64,000 bases of DNA from an uncultured Pelagibacteraceae bacterium (lineage in GTDB: Bacteria > Pseudomonadota > Alphaproteobacteria > Pelagibacterales > Pelagibacteraceae): assembly GCA_902634885.1 (NCBI GenBank), contig CACPLR010000002.1:95543-159542 (forward strand), given 5' to 3'. Both the position numbers and the translations under genes were made by a program. Positions within the stretch are counted from its first letter, which is position 1; every line of letters starts with the position of its first letter. Shown piece by piece: positions 1-10,391 of the stretch. A model generated the notes under the pieces. The model searched no databases and was not told where the DNA came from. It was given only the letters and a program-made list of their open reading frames with translations.

Positions 1-2
1 AA

Positions 3-335
3 AGTATTATGGGAGGAATGTCGTGTAACGAAATGTCCCTGGTACCTTGGAACATTTTAAATAAATCTGCAAATCATTGTATAACAATAGATGATTCAAA
101 AGTATCAAATACACTTGCAATGTTAGCTAAATCAAAGTTCAGTAATAAAAAAATTACAGGTGGTGAATGTGCAACACCTGGGATAATAAGTTTAATAGCT
201 GCATGTAACGACAAAAAAATTAAAAATCTTTTGGCGCTTAATGAAAAATCAAATGTACTCGTTATGGGATGTGAAGGCAATACAGATGCTACATTGTATA
301 ATAAGCTATTGTCTCAAGGTTTAAAGAAGATCTAA
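3..335 (+). CDS. Pyridoxal-phosphate-dependent lyase C-terminus, diaminopropionate ammonia-lyase-like (truncated at window start)
   Basis: Open frame continues upstream of ATG at 9 to the window edge; motifs GGMSCNEMSLVPW and GGECATPG...LVMGCEGNTD resemble the C-terminus of the diaminopropionate ammonia-lyase family. Confidence 0.7.
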   Translation, partial: SIMGGMSCNEMSLVPWNILNKSANHCITIDDSKVSNTLAMLAKSKFSNKKITGGECATPGIISLIAACNDKKIKNLLALNEKSNVLVMGCEGNTDATLYNKLLSQGLKKI

Positions 336-337
336 AT

Positions 338-1756
338 ATGTCTGATTGTGCTGTTGTTTGGATAAGGGATGATTTTAGAATTAGAAATAATCATGCTCTA
401 TCGTACGCTTGTAAAAATCATGATGCTGTAACTGCTATTTACATACATAATAAAGAGTATTTTGATGGAAAAAGAGAAGCTCAAAGATGGTGGATTAGTA
501 AATCACTGGAGAGTTTTTCAAATGATCTAGAAAAATTTAACATCAAGTTAGAGACAATTATTTCTGATGAAACTTCATTTTACTCAAAATTAAAAACAAA
601 AGATAAAATATCGATTTATTGGAATAAGGTTTATGAACCAGATCATTTAAAGTTAGATAAAGAAATAGAAAAAATTTTAGAAAAAAAAGATATTCCATTT
701 AAATTTTTCAAAGGAAATATTTTAAACGAATATCAATCAATTACTAAAAATGATGGAACACCCTTTAAAGTTTTCAGTCCCTTTTGGAGAAATGCGGAAC
801 AAGTATTTCTAGATGCAGTTCCACAAAAAACGTCAGAGATAAAAAAGTTAAAAAGTAAAAAAACTTTATTTAATTCTAAAGATAATTTTAAACAAATTAT
901 GCCTAAAAAAGATTGGTTTAAAAAGTTTGATCAATATTGGAAGCCATCTGAGGATGAAGCTCACAAAAACTTAAAAGAATTTATAAGTAACAGAATTTCA
1001 AAATATGGTGTTAATAGAGATTATCCATCAATAAATGGATCTTCAAGATTATCTCCCTATATTAGAAACGGTCAAATACACGTAGCTGCAATATATGAAA
1101 AAAGCTCAAAGGATATTAAAAAAAATATAAGTATTAGAAAATATATTAATGAACTAGGATGGAGAGAATTTTCTCACAGTTTAATTAATTATTTCCCACA
1201 AATGTTAAAAGGAAACTTAAGAAAGGAATTTGATAAATTTCCATGGGAAAAAAATTCTAAAAATCTTAAAGCATGGAAACAGGGTATGACTGGTTATCCA
1301 ATTGTTGATGCAGGAATGCGAGAACTTTATGAAACAGGTTGGATGCATAACAGAATTAGAATGGTAGTTGGATCATTTTTAGTTAAACATTTAAGAATTA
1401 ATTGGAAAGAAGGTGAAAAATATTTCAGAAATTGTTTACTAGATTTTAATGAGGCTAACAATGTTGCACAATGGCAATGGGTTGCAGGATGTGGTGCTGA
1501 TGCAGCTCCTTACTTTAGAATTTTTAATCCAATACTGCAGGGTGAAAAATTTGATAAAGAGGGATTATATGTAAAAAAATGGGTACCAGAGTTAAGTAAA
1601 GTTCCATCAAAATTTATACACAAACCTTGGGAAATGGAAATTAAATACCAAAATGCAATAAACACTATAATTGGAAAAGATTATCCTAAACCGATTGTTG
1701 TTCATGAAGAGGCACGAGCTGCAGCTTTAAATGCTTTTCAAAGTTTAAGGAAATAA
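338..1756 (+). CDS. phrB: Deoxyribodipyrimidine photolyase
   Basis: 472 aa; VVWIRDDFRIRNNHAL N-terminus, GYPIVDAGMREL, WMHNRIRMVVGSFLVKHL, NNVAQWQWVAGCGADAAPYFRIFNP. Confidence 0.93.
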   Translation: MSDCAVVWIRDDFRIRNNHALSYACKNHDAVTAIYIHNKEYFDGKREAQRWWISKSLESFSNDLEKFNIKLETIISDETSFYSKLKTKDKISIYWNKVYEPDHLKLDKEIEKILEKKDIPFKFFKGNILNEYQSITKNDGTPFKVFSPFWRNAEQVFLDAVPQKTSEIKKLKSKKTLFNSKDNFKQIMPKKDWFKKFDQYWKPSEDEAHKNLKEFISNRISKYGVNRDYPSINGSSRLSPYIRNGQIHVAAIYEKSSKDIKKNISIRKYINELGWREFSHSLINYFPQMLKGNLRKEFDKFPWEKNSKNLKAWKQGMTGYPIVDAGMRELYETGWMHNRIRMVVGSFLVKHLRINWKEGEKYFRNCLLDFNEANNVAQWQWVAGCGADAAPYFRIFNPILQGEKFDKEGLYVKKWVPELSKVPSKFIHKPWEMEIKYQNAINTIIGKDYPKPIVVHEEARAAALNAFQSLRK

Positions 1757-1762
1757 ATTTTC

Positions 1763-2182
1763 CTATTTTCCTAAAAAGTGATGGATAATTTTTCTTTTTT
1801 GTGGGGTAAGCCTATGTTCAAATAAATATAAACCCTGCCATGTTCCAAGTAACAAATGACTATCTTTAATACTCAAAGAGATTTGATTATTTGTCAATGC
1901 TGATTTTATGTGAGCAGGCATATCATCTTTTCCTTCGGTGGTGTGAACATATAATTTGTTATCCATAGGAGCTAATTTATCAAAATAATTAATTAAATCT
2001 GTTTGAACATCTGGATCTGCATTTTCTTGAACAATTAGGGATGCACTGGTGTGCTGAATACTTAAATTCAATATTCCATTTTTAAAATTATTTTTACTTA
2101 TCCAATTAATTGTTTCATCAGTAAATTCATATAATTTTTGTCCATTTGTGTTTACTTGAAGATTAAAAAATTCCTGTTTCAT
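1763..2182 (-). CDS. YjbQ family protein (secondary thiamine-phosphate synthase family)
   Basis: 139 aa; LSIQHTSASLIVQENADPDVQ and LGTWQGLYLFEHR typical of UPF0047/YjbQ. Confidence 0.88.
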   Translation of the reverse strand: MKQEFFNLQVNTNGQKLYEFTDETINWISKNNFKNGILNLSIQHTSASLIVQENADPDVQTDLINYFDKLAPMDNKLYVHTTEGKDDMPAHIKSALTNNQISLSIKDSHLLLGTWQGLYLFEHRLTPQKRKIIHHFLGK

Positions 2183-2187
2183 AAATA

Positions 2188-3237
2188 TTATTCTCTAGAT
2201 GTTAGTTCATATAAACGACTTATAGTACGTTTAAACGGTTTTTCTAATAATCTTGATGAAGTAAACTCATCTAAACTTTGATTACTTGTTACTGCAATTG
2301 AAATATCTTTATCATAAATTACATCTAGTAGAGTAATAAATCTCTGTTGTTGGTTTGAATTGGTATCATTAAATTGTGGAATTTGATCTATTACAATAAA
2401 TTTACAGTTTTTAATTATTTCTAAGTAATCTTCTGCACCTAAATTTTGATCACAAAGATCGTTGAAATTAAATCTTGCAATTCCTTCATAAAAATTTTCT
2501 ATTTTAAAATCTCTTCCTTTTACATTGACTATAATTTTAGATTGATTTTTATCTTTTGTAATTGTTCTAAAAAATTTATTAATCTTAAAGTTTGTCTCCT
2601 GGTTTAAAGGATAAAAATATCTTTGTTTTTGATTATCATTAGATTTTCTATAATCATCCTCAATTTTAAGTTCGTGTTCAATTGATTGATCTTCCATAAT
2701 TTTTATGAAAGGTTTAAACTGATCTCGCTGTAGACCATCTTTATATAATTCTGAGATTTTAGTATTTGAAGTTACAATAATTTTTATATCCTCTTTAAAT
2801 ATTTGATCAAATAATTTACCTAAAATCATTGCATCTACAATATTAGTTACTTGAAACTCGTCAAAATAAATTAATGAAGCTTTTGATTTAAGGTTTTTAA
2901 CAAATTGATTGATTACATTTTCTTCATTTTTATCTTTTCGTTCATGAACAAAATCATGAAAACTTAACATAAACTCATTAAAGTGTTGTCTTAATTTTTT
3001 TTGATCTACTTGATCAAAAAAAAAATTTAAAATCATTGTTTTTCCAACGCCTACACCTCCAAATAAATAAAAACCTTTTTTGGAATTTTGTTTTGAAAAT
3101 AACTTTGAAAAAAAGGATTTAAAATTTGATTGGTAATATTGCTCTAGTTTTTTTATAACTGCAATTTGATTGGGGTTAACCTCTAGTTCTTGATTATTAC
3201 AATAAGATATAAAATCTCTCACAAATGTCTTTGGCAT
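2188..3237 (-). CDS. zapE: AFG1/ZapE family ATPase
   Basis: 349 aa; GFYLFGGVGVGKTMILNFFF Walker A, LIYFDEFQVTNIVDAMIL Walker B, C-terminal TISRLYELTSRE. Confidence 0.88.
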   Translation of the reverse strand: MPKTFVRDFISYCNNQELEVNPNQIAVIKKLEQYYQSNFKSFFSKLFSKQNSKKGFYLFGGVGVGKTMILNFFFDQVDQKKLRQHFNEFMLSFHDFVHERKDKNEENVINQFVKNLKSKASLIYFDEFQVTNIVDAMILGKLFDQIFKEDIKIIVTSNTKISELYKDGLQRDQFKPFIKIMEDQSIEHELKIEDDYRKSNDNQKQRYFYPLNQETNFKINKFFRTITKDKNQSKIIVNVKGRDFKIENFYEGIARFNFNDLCDQNLGAEDYLEIIKNCKFIVIDQIPQFNDTNSNQQQRFITLLDVIYDKDISIAVTSNQSLDEFTSSRLLEKPFKRTISRLYELTSRE

Positions 3238-3668
3238 TAATTTTTTTTAGTTTTAAAATCAATACCATACTCTGATCTTGGACCTTTTCTTAAACCAAAT
3301 GGACCTGAAAAAAAAATTGTCATCGGTCTTGTTCCTGGCTCAAGATCAACTCTGTGAAATGCATTGGCTGATCGAAAACCAATGTAACCTGGTCTTCTCC
3401 AAAACTTACCTTTAATTGTAGTTTCCCAATAACCGCCTCTAATAACAATTGTCATATAAGGAAATAAATGATTATGAACACCATCTCCATGATCATCATC
3501 TAGCATTTCATGAATTAAAATATTAAATGGAAACCATCTAGGTCTGTGTCTAAATAAAACGTAATATCTATTCATCCAGGGTTTTGCCTGATCGTAATTT
3601 GGATGTGAAGGGCCTCTATCTAAAACAACTTTTTTTCGCCCTAACTTTTCAAGTAATTTTAAAAACAT
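3237..3668 (-). CDS. Cupin-fold protein, function unknown
   Basis: 143 aa; HNHLFPYMTIVIRGGYWET...RSANAFHRVDL cupin-like pattern. Confidence 0.65.
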   Translation of the reverse strand: MFLKLLEKLGRKKVVLDRGPSHPNYDQAKPWMNRYYVLFRHRPRWFPFNILIHEMLDDDHGDGVHNHLFPYMTIVIRGGYWETTIKGKFWRRPGYIGFRSANAFHRVDLEPGTRPMTIFFSGPFGLRKGPRSEYGIDFKTKKN

Positions 3669-4945
3669 TATTCAACTTTAATAATAGCATTACTCTTTAA
3701 AATGAACATGCCATCATCAAAAACGTTAGGTCTATTAATTCTTGATTTTCCTATTTTATAAAACCCTTCCTCATTTCCTGAAACAGCGTTCAACTTTATC
3801 AATTTTCCATTATTTAAAGAGACATAAACCTTATTTTGCGCAAGGATAAATCCGGTAGGTTCAATTTGATTTTTCTTATTTTCGATATTTTTAAATATGT
3901 TTGTAATCCTTAAAACATTTCCAGTATTATCATCGATTATAAATAAAAAACCTTCTTTTGAAATTGAAAAAACATAATTTTCTATAATGGTTGGTCTTAA
4001 ACTTGAATTGATAGTTTGTTTATATTTTAAAACACCTGATCTTGCATCAATTGCAAAAAACTCATTTCTATTATTTGAAAAGTAAATTGTATCATTTGCA
4101 AAAATAATATCTGAATTTTCTAACGTAAATGCATCTTGGAAAATTAATGTGCTTTGTGTGGGTGTTTGCCAAACTAAACTTCCATCATTTGCATTTAAAG
4201 CGGTTACATCACCAATACTGTTTATAAAAAATACTACTTCTCCTTTTGTTATAAGAGATAATTTTTTTTGAGATTTAATAAATGGGTTATCAGTATCAAA
4301 ATTCCATAGCTCTTTTCCATCTTTTACTGAAAAGGCTCGTATTACATTATCAAAGTCAACAACGACTACGCTATTTTTAATAATTTTTGCATTTGAATTA
4401 AATCCAACTTTACTTTCTATGGTCCAGTTTAATTCTCCTGTTTCTAATTTTATAGAATAAACTTTTGAAAGATTATCAAGTACCAATATATCAGGTCCAG
4501 ATTGTGCAAAATATAAAATTGGTTTTAATTTTTTCTCTTTTTTAGAGTAGTGATTTACTTTCCAATACTCTTCAAAATCTGTTGAGGTTTTAAAGATATC
4601 TCCTTTTCCTGTAAAAAACACTAAACTGTTATCTTCAGTAAATAATATTTCAGGTTGATTAAATTTAAATTGATCAATAGTTGAAAATTTATATGAAAAA
4701 ACTTTTTCAAAATTTGAGTTAAAATCTAAATTTCCACTGTTGTTTGAATTATTTGATAAAAAGGGCTCACCCTTTGTAATTGTTGATATTTTAATATTTA
4801 AAGCAGGATTTAATTCTTGTTTTATTGGTTTTGATTTTTCAAATAAAGTTATAGCATTTGGATTTTCTTCAACTTTTTTATCCTTAAAACCACAATTCGA
4901 TAAAAATAAAAGTAAAACTAGATATAAAAAAAACTTACTCACCAA
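3668..4945 (-). CDS. bamB: PQQ-like beta-propeller lipoprotein, BamB-like
   Basis: 425 aa; lipobox-like LFLSNCGF; repeated DxxxGxLxW beta-propeller blades (GELNWTIES, GKELWNFDT, GSLVWQTPT). Confidence 0.75.
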   Translation of the reverse strand: MVSKFFLYLVLLLFLSNCGFKDKKVEENPNAITLFEKSKPIKQELNPALNIKISTITKGEPFLSNNSNNSGNLDFNSNFEKVFSYKFSTIDQFKFNQPEILFTEDNSLVFFTGKGDIFKTSTDFEEYWKVNHYSKKEKKLKPILYFAQSGPDILVLDNLSKVYSIKLETGELNWTIESKVGFNSNAKIIKNSVVVVDFDNVIRAFSVKDGKELWNFDTDNPFIKSQKKLSLITKGEVVFFINSIGDVTALNANDGSLVWQTPTQSTLIFQDAFTLENSDIIFANDTIYFSNNRNEFFAIDARSGVLKYKQTINSSLRPTIIENYVFSISKEGFLFIIDDNTGNVLRITNIFKNIENKKNQIEPTGFILAQNKVYVSLNNGKLIKLNAVSGNEEGFYKIGKSRINRPNVFDDGMFILKSNAIIKVE

Positions 4946-5576
4946 AGTCTACACGTAATCTTTTTAGCGCTTCTGTTTTAATTTTTTGACTTGCATTTTC
5001 TAGATTTGCTAACTGTTGGAAAAACTCTTTAGATTTTTGTTTTTGATTATTTGCAAAATAATATTCTGCCATTAAATATAAGCCATGGGGCTTCCAAATA
5101 CTTTCCGATTTAATTACAGGATTTAAAATATCTAAAAGCTCATTTTCATTTGCAAAATCTGAATTAAATAAACCTTTTTTAAATATATTTAGGTTTTTAG
5201 TTTCTTTATCTAGTCCACTTTCATTAATTATAACATCAAAATATTGGTTTATTTCCTCATTTGAAGTTATGAGCTGATTATCAATTAAGAAATAAAAAGC
5301 TAAAGGTGAGTAAGTGCTATCTTTTTCATTAATAATTGTTTTTAATTCCTCTAGGACATCTGTTTGACCACTTTCATACTTTATTACTGCTAAATTGTAT
5401 TGATCAGCAAGTTTTGCTTTTTTTCTTGTTTGAAGCTCTTCATAAAGAAAGTAACCACACAAAATCAATATTAAAACAACTAAAACTGAGATAAGAGATT
5501 TTCTATTATTAATAAAAAAATTCTTAATTCTTTCGTTACGAGTATTGGTATTTATAATATCTATTTCTTCGTCCAT
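4935..5576 (-). CDS. TPR_21 / YfgM-like membrane-anchored tetratricopeptide-type protein
   Basis: 213 aa; single N-terminal TM (LISVLVVLILILCGYFLYEEL) followed by helical repeats; directly upstream of bamB-like gene as in the yfgM-bamB order. Confidence 0.65.
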   Translation of the reverse strand: MDEEIDIINTNTRNERIKNFFINNRKSLISVLVVLILILCGYFLYEELQTRKKAKLADQYNLAVIKYESGQTDVLEELKTIINEKDSTYSPLAFYFLIDNQLITSNEEINQYFDVIINESGLDKETKNLNIFKKGLFNSDFANENELLDILNPVIKSESIWKPHGLYLMAEYYFANNQKQKSKEFFQQLANLENASQKIKTEALKRLRVDFGE

Positions 5577-8245
5577 TAAATCATGTTCCTTAAAACGTAC
5601 TGTAAAATGCCACCATTTTTATAATATTCCAATTCATTTTTAGTGTCTATTCTACATAACATTTTGATTTTTTTAATATCTCCAGATTGATATTTAAATT
5701 CAACTTCAACCTCGTCTCTTGGATTAATGCCTTTTTCAATATCAATTATTGAAATAAGTTCAGATCCCTTTAAGTTTAAATTCTCTCTATTCATATCACC
5801 GACGAACTGTAAAGGTAAAACTCCCATTCCAATTAAATTTGATCTGTGGATTCTTTCAAAGCTTTCAGCAAGAACAGCTTTAACACCTAAAAGTTTTGTG
5901 CCCTTAGCTGCCCAATCTCTTGAAGATCCTGTACCGTATTCTTTTCCACCAATAACAACTAAATCAGTTCCTCTTTTCTTATATTCAACTACAGCATCAT
6001 AAACAGGCATTATTTTTTCCTCTGGATATAATTTTGTAAATCCACCCTCGGTTCCTGGTGCCATTTCATTTCTAATTCTAATATTTGCAAAGGTTCCTCT
6101 CATCATAACTTCATGGTTTCCTCTTCTTGAACCGTAAGAGTTATAATCTTTCGGTAGAATTTGATGTTTCATAAAGTATTCACCTGTTGGACTTTCTTTT
6201 TGAATAGAACCTGCTGGAGAAATATGGTCAGTTGTGACACTATCTCCTAAAATTAAAAGAGGTCTTGCATCTTTTATTTCTTTAAATCCTTCTGGTTCAT
6301 CAGAAAGATTATCAAAGAAAGGGGGTTTCTTTACATATGTTGAAGTATCTTCCCATTTATAAATACTACTTTCTTCTGTTTTAATTTTTTGCCATTGTTC
6401 AGGTCCTTCTGAAACATTTGAGTATCTTTTAATAAACATTTCGGCATTTAAAGATTTTTGTAAAGTATCTTCTATTTCTTGATTTGTTGGCCAAATATCT
6501 TTCAAGAAAACATCATTGCCTTCTTTATCTTTTCCAAGTGAATCTTTGTATAAATCTTTTTTCATAGATCCAGCAATTGCGTAAGCAACAACTAATGGCG
6601 GTGAGGCTAAGTAATTTGCTTTAACCAAAGGTGAAATTCTTCCTTCAAAGTTTCTATTGCCAGATAAAACCGAAACTGCATAAATATTTTCATCTTTAAT
6701 TGCATCAGAAATATTATCAGGCAATGGACCTGAATTTCCTATACAAGTAGTGCAACCATAACCTACTAAATTAAATCCAAGTTGATCAAGATAAGTATTT
6801 AAACCTGCTTTTGCTAAGTAATCTGTTACGACTTGTGAGCCTGGCGCTAATGATGTTTTAACCCAAGGTTTTGTTGTAAGTCCTTTTTCAATTGCTTTTT
6901 TTGCAAGTAAACCTGCTCCAATTAAAACGCTTGGATTTGAAGTATTGGTACAAGATGTAATTGCTGCAATTACAATATTTCCATCTTCTAAATTATAATC
7001 CTCTCCACTTACTTTTGCAGAACTCGGCTCTTTCTTTTTAGTTATTTCCTCATAAACTTTTTTAAAGTTTGAGGATGCTTCGGTTAATAAAACTTTATCT
7101 TGCGGTCTCTTAGGTCCAGATATAGTTGGAACCACTTTTGACATATCTAAAGAAACTGTATCAGTAAATTCAATTCCATCACTCACCCACAATCCCTGTT
7201 CTTTTGCGTAAGCTTCAACAATATCTACTGTTTGTTTATCTCTGCCTGAAAAGTTTAAATATTTTAAAGTTTCATCATCAATCGGGAAAAATCCACAAGT
7301 TGCACCATATTCTGGCGCCATGTTTGCAATGGTTGCACGATCTGCAAGGGTAAGATTTTTTAAACCTTCCCCATAAAATTCAACAAACTTTCCGACAACT
7401 CCTTTATCTCTTAGCATTTTAACAACAGTTAAAACTAAATCTGTTGCAGTAGTTCCTTCTGGAAGTTTATTAGTTAATTGAAAACCAATTACTTCTGGAA
7501 TAAGCATTGATATTGGCTGACCTAACATGCCCGCTTCAGCTTCAATTCCTCCAACACCCCATCCTAAAACTGATAAACCATTTACCATTGTAGTATGACT
7601 GTCTGTTCCAACTAGAGTATCTGGAAAAATATAATCCTCATCTTTATATTTTTCTGACCAAACAACTTTAGATAAATATTCTAAGTTTACCTGGTGACAA
7701 ATTCCTGTTCCTGGAGGAACTATTCTAAAATTGTTAAATGCTTGTTGTCCCCACTTTAAAAAAGAATATCTCTCAGAATTTCTATTGAATTCAATATCTA
7801 CATTTTCTTTTAAAGAATTTGCACTTGCAAATTTATCAACTTGAACTGAGTGATCTATTACAAGATCAACGGAAGATAAAGGGTTTATGGTATTTGGATC
7901 TTTATTTTTTTCTTTAACAGCTTCTCTCATTGCTGCAAGATCCGCAACTGCTGGAATACCAGTGTAATCTTGAAGTAAAACTCTTGCAGGTCTGTAGGCT
8001 ATTTCAGTTTTTGATTTTTTTGTTTTTAGCCATTCTTTGATAGCCTCAATTTGATTTTTAGTAACACTTAAATCATCTTCATATCTTAATAAATTTTCTA
8101 ATAATACTTTTAGAGATTTTGGAAGTTTGCTTACCCCATCAAGACCGTTTTTTTCAGCAACTTTAATTGAATAATATTTATAATTTTTTCCACCGATTTC
8201 TAAATCAGATAAAGAATTATAAGAGTTTTTTGATCCTGGTTTCAT
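5576..8245 (-). CDS. acnA: Aconitate hydratase
   Basis: 889 aa; DSHTTMVNGLSVLGWGVGGIEAEA, TSCTNTSNPSVLIGAGLLAKKA, GYGCTTCIGNSGPL, GSSRDWAAKGTKLLGVKAV. Confidence 0.97.
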   Translation of the reverse strand: MKPGSKNSYNSLSDLEIGGKNYKYYSIKVAEKNGLDGVSKLPKSLKVLLENLLRYEDDLSVTKNQIEAIKEWLKTKKSKTEIAYRPARVLLQDYTGIPAVADLAAMREAVKEKNKDPNTINPLSSVDLVIDHSVQVDKFASANSLKENVDIEFNRNSERYSFLKWGQQAFNNFRIVPPGTGICHQVNLEYLSKVVWSEKYKDEDYIFPDTLVGTDSHTTMVNGLSVLGWGVGGIEAEAGMLGQPISMLIPEVIGFQLTNKLPEGTTATDLVLTVVKMLRDKGVVGKFVEFYGEGLKNLTLADRATIANMAPEYGATCGFFPIDDETLKYLNFSGRDKQTVDIVEAYAKEQGLWVSDGIEFTDTVSLDMSKVVPTISGPKRPQDKVLLTEASSNFKKVYEEITKKKEPSSAKVSGEDYNLEDGNIVIAAITSCTNTSNPSVLIGAGLLAKKAIEKGLTTKPWVKTSLAPGSQVVTDYLAKAGLNTYLDQLGFNLVGYGCTTCIGNSGPLPDNISDAIKDENIYAVSVLSGNRNFEGRISPLVKANYLASPPLVVAYAIAGSMKKDLYKDSLGKDKEGNDVFLKDIWPTNQEIEDTLQKSLNAEMFIKRYSNVSEGPEQWQKIKTEESSIYKWEDTSTYVKKPPFFDNLSDEPEGFKEIKDARPLLILGDSVTTDHISPAGSIQKESPTGEYFMKHQILPKDYNSYGSRRGNHEVMMRGTFANIRIRNEMAPGTEGGFTKLYPEEKIMPVYDAVVEYKKRGTDLVVIGGKEYGTGSSRDWAAKGTKLLGVKAVLAESFERIHRSNLIGMGVLPLQFVGDMNRENLNLKGSELISIIDIEKGINPRDEVEVEFKYQSGDIKKIKMLCRIDTKNELEYYKNGGILQYVLRNMI

Positions 8246-8247
8246 GT

Positions 8248-8838
8248 TTAAATATAAATAGTTACAATGCTTAGCAAAAGAAGCAGTGACATAGCATAAT
8301 TAAAGTAATTTATAAATTTATCATTTGTCGCGAATTTCCTTAAAAATTTACCTATAAATGTCCATAATGTAATACTCGTACTTGAGAAAATAAAAGCAAG
8401 TAAAACGATTTGAATCGCATAACTTAAATAGTTTTCTCCAAGCTCTAAATAAGTCGAAACAATAATTATTCCAAACAAAACACCTTTTGGATTTAAAAAT
8501 TGAAAGAAATAAGTATCAAAAAATGTAACTGGATTTTTTTTTTCCTCTTCTTTCAAACTTTTAGAAAAAGAGATCTTATAAGCTAAATATAGCAAAAATA
8601 AGGTTCCAAGATATTTTAGAATATTTTGTAGAATAGGGAAAATCTTAAAAACATTTATCAGACCAATGGTTAGAAAAAATATTAATGAAGTAAATCCAAG
8701 GGTAACACCTAAGATAAGAGGAATTGTTTTTGTAATTCCAAAATTAAATCCAGAATATGATGCAACTACGTTATTTGGACCTGGCGTAAAGGCGGCAACA
8801 AACCAAAAAAGAGCTATTGATAATATTTCTGGATGCAT
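8248..8838 (-). CDS. LysE family translocator
   Basis: 196 aa; FTPGPNNVVASYSGFNFG and LNPKGVLFG motifs, hydrophobic throughout. Confidence 0.85.
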   Translation of the reverse strand: MHPEILSIALFWFVAAFTPGPNNVVASYSGFNFGITKTIPLILGVTLGFTSLIFFLTIGLINVFKIFPILQNILKYLGTLFLLYLAYKISFSKSLKEEEKKNPVTFFDTYFFQFLNPKGVLFGIIIVSTYLELGENYLSYAIQIVLLAFIFSSTSITLWTFIGKFLRKFATNDKFINYFNYAMSLLLLLSIVTIYI

Positions 8839-8843
8839 AATTA

Positions 8844-9188
8844 TTATGCAATCGGTAGACCATTTTCAGCTTTTTGAGAAGGATGAACTAAAGTTACTTT
8901 TCCATCAGCATCAATTGCTCCTAAAACTAAAACTTGCGAAACTACTCCAGCTATATTTTTTTCTGGAAAATTACAAACCGCAATTACTTGTTTGCCTTTT
9001 AAATTTTCTTCATTGTAATAGTGAGTTATTTGTGCAGAGGACTGTTTAATGCCAATTTCATTACCAAAATCAACCTCAACCACTAATGATGGTTTTCTCG
9101 CTTTTTCATTTTTCTTCACAGATATAACTGTTCCAATTCTAATATCGACCTTGTCAAATATGTCGTAGGTTATTTGTTCTTTAATCAT
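8844..9188 (-). CDS. tRNA-binding (CsaA/OB-fold) protein
   Basis: 114 aa; FDKVDIRIGTVISV...VVEVDFGNEIGIKQSSAQIT, CNFPEKNIAGVVSQVLVLGA. Confidence 0.88.
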   Translation of the reverse strand: MIKEQITYDIFDKVDIRIGTVISVKKNEKARKPSLVVEVDFGNEIGIKQSSAQITHYYNEENLKGKQVIAVCNFPEKNIAGVVSQVLVLGAIDADGKVTLVHPSQKAENGLPIA

Positions 9189-9212
9189 TATAAAATATGT
9201 TAAGTTAAAAGT

Positions 9213-10391
9213 ATGAGTATAGAAAACAATTTATACGAAAAATCAATCAAGATTTTAACTGATCTAATTGGATTTAAAACTGTATCAGGTCAAGATAACA
9301 GCCAATTAATCAGTTACTGCGAAAAAATTCTAAATGGCATTGGGGCTACAACTTTTAAAGTGTTCGATGATGATAATAAAAGGGTAAATTTATTTGGAAC
9401 GTTAAAAGCAAAAAAAACAAAAGGCAAAAAACCAATAATTCTCTCTGGTCATACTGATGTTGTTCCAGTTTCAAAAGGTTGGTCCAGCGATCCATTTGTT
9501 GCAACTATTAAAGAGGATAAGCTCTATGGAAGAGGTTCGTGTGATATGAAAGGTTTTATTGCATGCACACTTGCTTATGCACCCATTTTTAAAGACAGTG
9601 ATTTAGATAGAGATATTCATTTTTGTTATACATTTGATGAAGAGACTGCTTGTATTGGTGCGCCTTTATTAATTAAAGAATTAAAAAAGAGAGATATTAA
9701 AGATGGTATTTGTATTATTGGTGAACCCACAAATATGAAAATTATCGATGCTCATAAGGGCATGAATGAATATACAGTTCATTTTGGAGGACTTGCTGGT
9801 CACAGTTCTAAACCTCACTTAGGAGTAAGTGCAGTTGAATATGCATCAAGATATGTAAATAAACTTTTAGAAATTAGAGAAAGCCTAAAACAAAGAGGAC
9901 CAAAAGATTGCATATTTGATCCACCACATTCAACTTTATCTGTTGGAGGGATTAAAGGAGGTATAGCTCACAATGTTATTGCAGATAAGTGCAGTGTTGA
10001 ATGGGAAACAAGACCAGTTGTAAAAAAAGATGCAGATTTTGTAACTCAAGAAATTGATAAATATGCTAATGAAATTTTATTACCAGAAATGAAAAAAGTA
10101 TTTCCAAAATCATTTATCAAAAAAGAAGTAATTGGTGAAGTTATTGGGTTTGATAGATTAGATCAGTCTGAAGCTTGTGAGTTTGTATCAAGTATTACAG
10201 GAGATAATTCAAGACAAGTTGTATCCTTTGGAACTGAAGCTGGTTTATTTCAAGAGGTAGGTATTAGTACTGTCGTTTGTGGACCAGGTTCGATTGAACA
10301 AGCACATAAAATTGATGAATTTATAGAACTGAATGAATTAAAAAAATGTCTTAAGTTTTTAGAAGGTGTAAAAAATAAATCTATAAATTAG
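9213..10391 (+). CDS. argE: Acetylornithine deacetylase (M20 family)
   Basis: 392 aa; LSGHTDVVPV, LYGRGSCDMKGF, FDEETACIGA, GEPTNMKIIDAHKG, FGTEAGLFQEVG. Confidence 0.85.
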   Translation: MSIENNLYEKSIKILTDLIGFKTVSGQDNSQLISYCEKILNGIGATTFKVFDDDNKRVNLFGTLKAKKTKGKKPIILSGHTDVVPVSKGWSSDPFVATIKEDKLYGRGSCDMKGFIACTLAYAPIFKDSDLDRDIHFCYTFDEETACIGAPLLIKELKKRDIKDGICIIGEPTNMKIIDAHKGMNEYTVHFGGLAGHSSKPHLGVSAVEYASRYVNKLLEIRESLKQRGPKDCIFDPPHSTLSVGGIKGGIAHNVIADKCSVEWETRPVVKKDADFVTQEIDKYANEILLPEMKKVFPKSFIKKEVIGEVIGFDRLDQSEACEFVSSITGDNSRQVVSFGTEAGLFQEVGISTVVCGPGSIEQAHKIDEFIELNELKKCLKFLEGVKNKSIN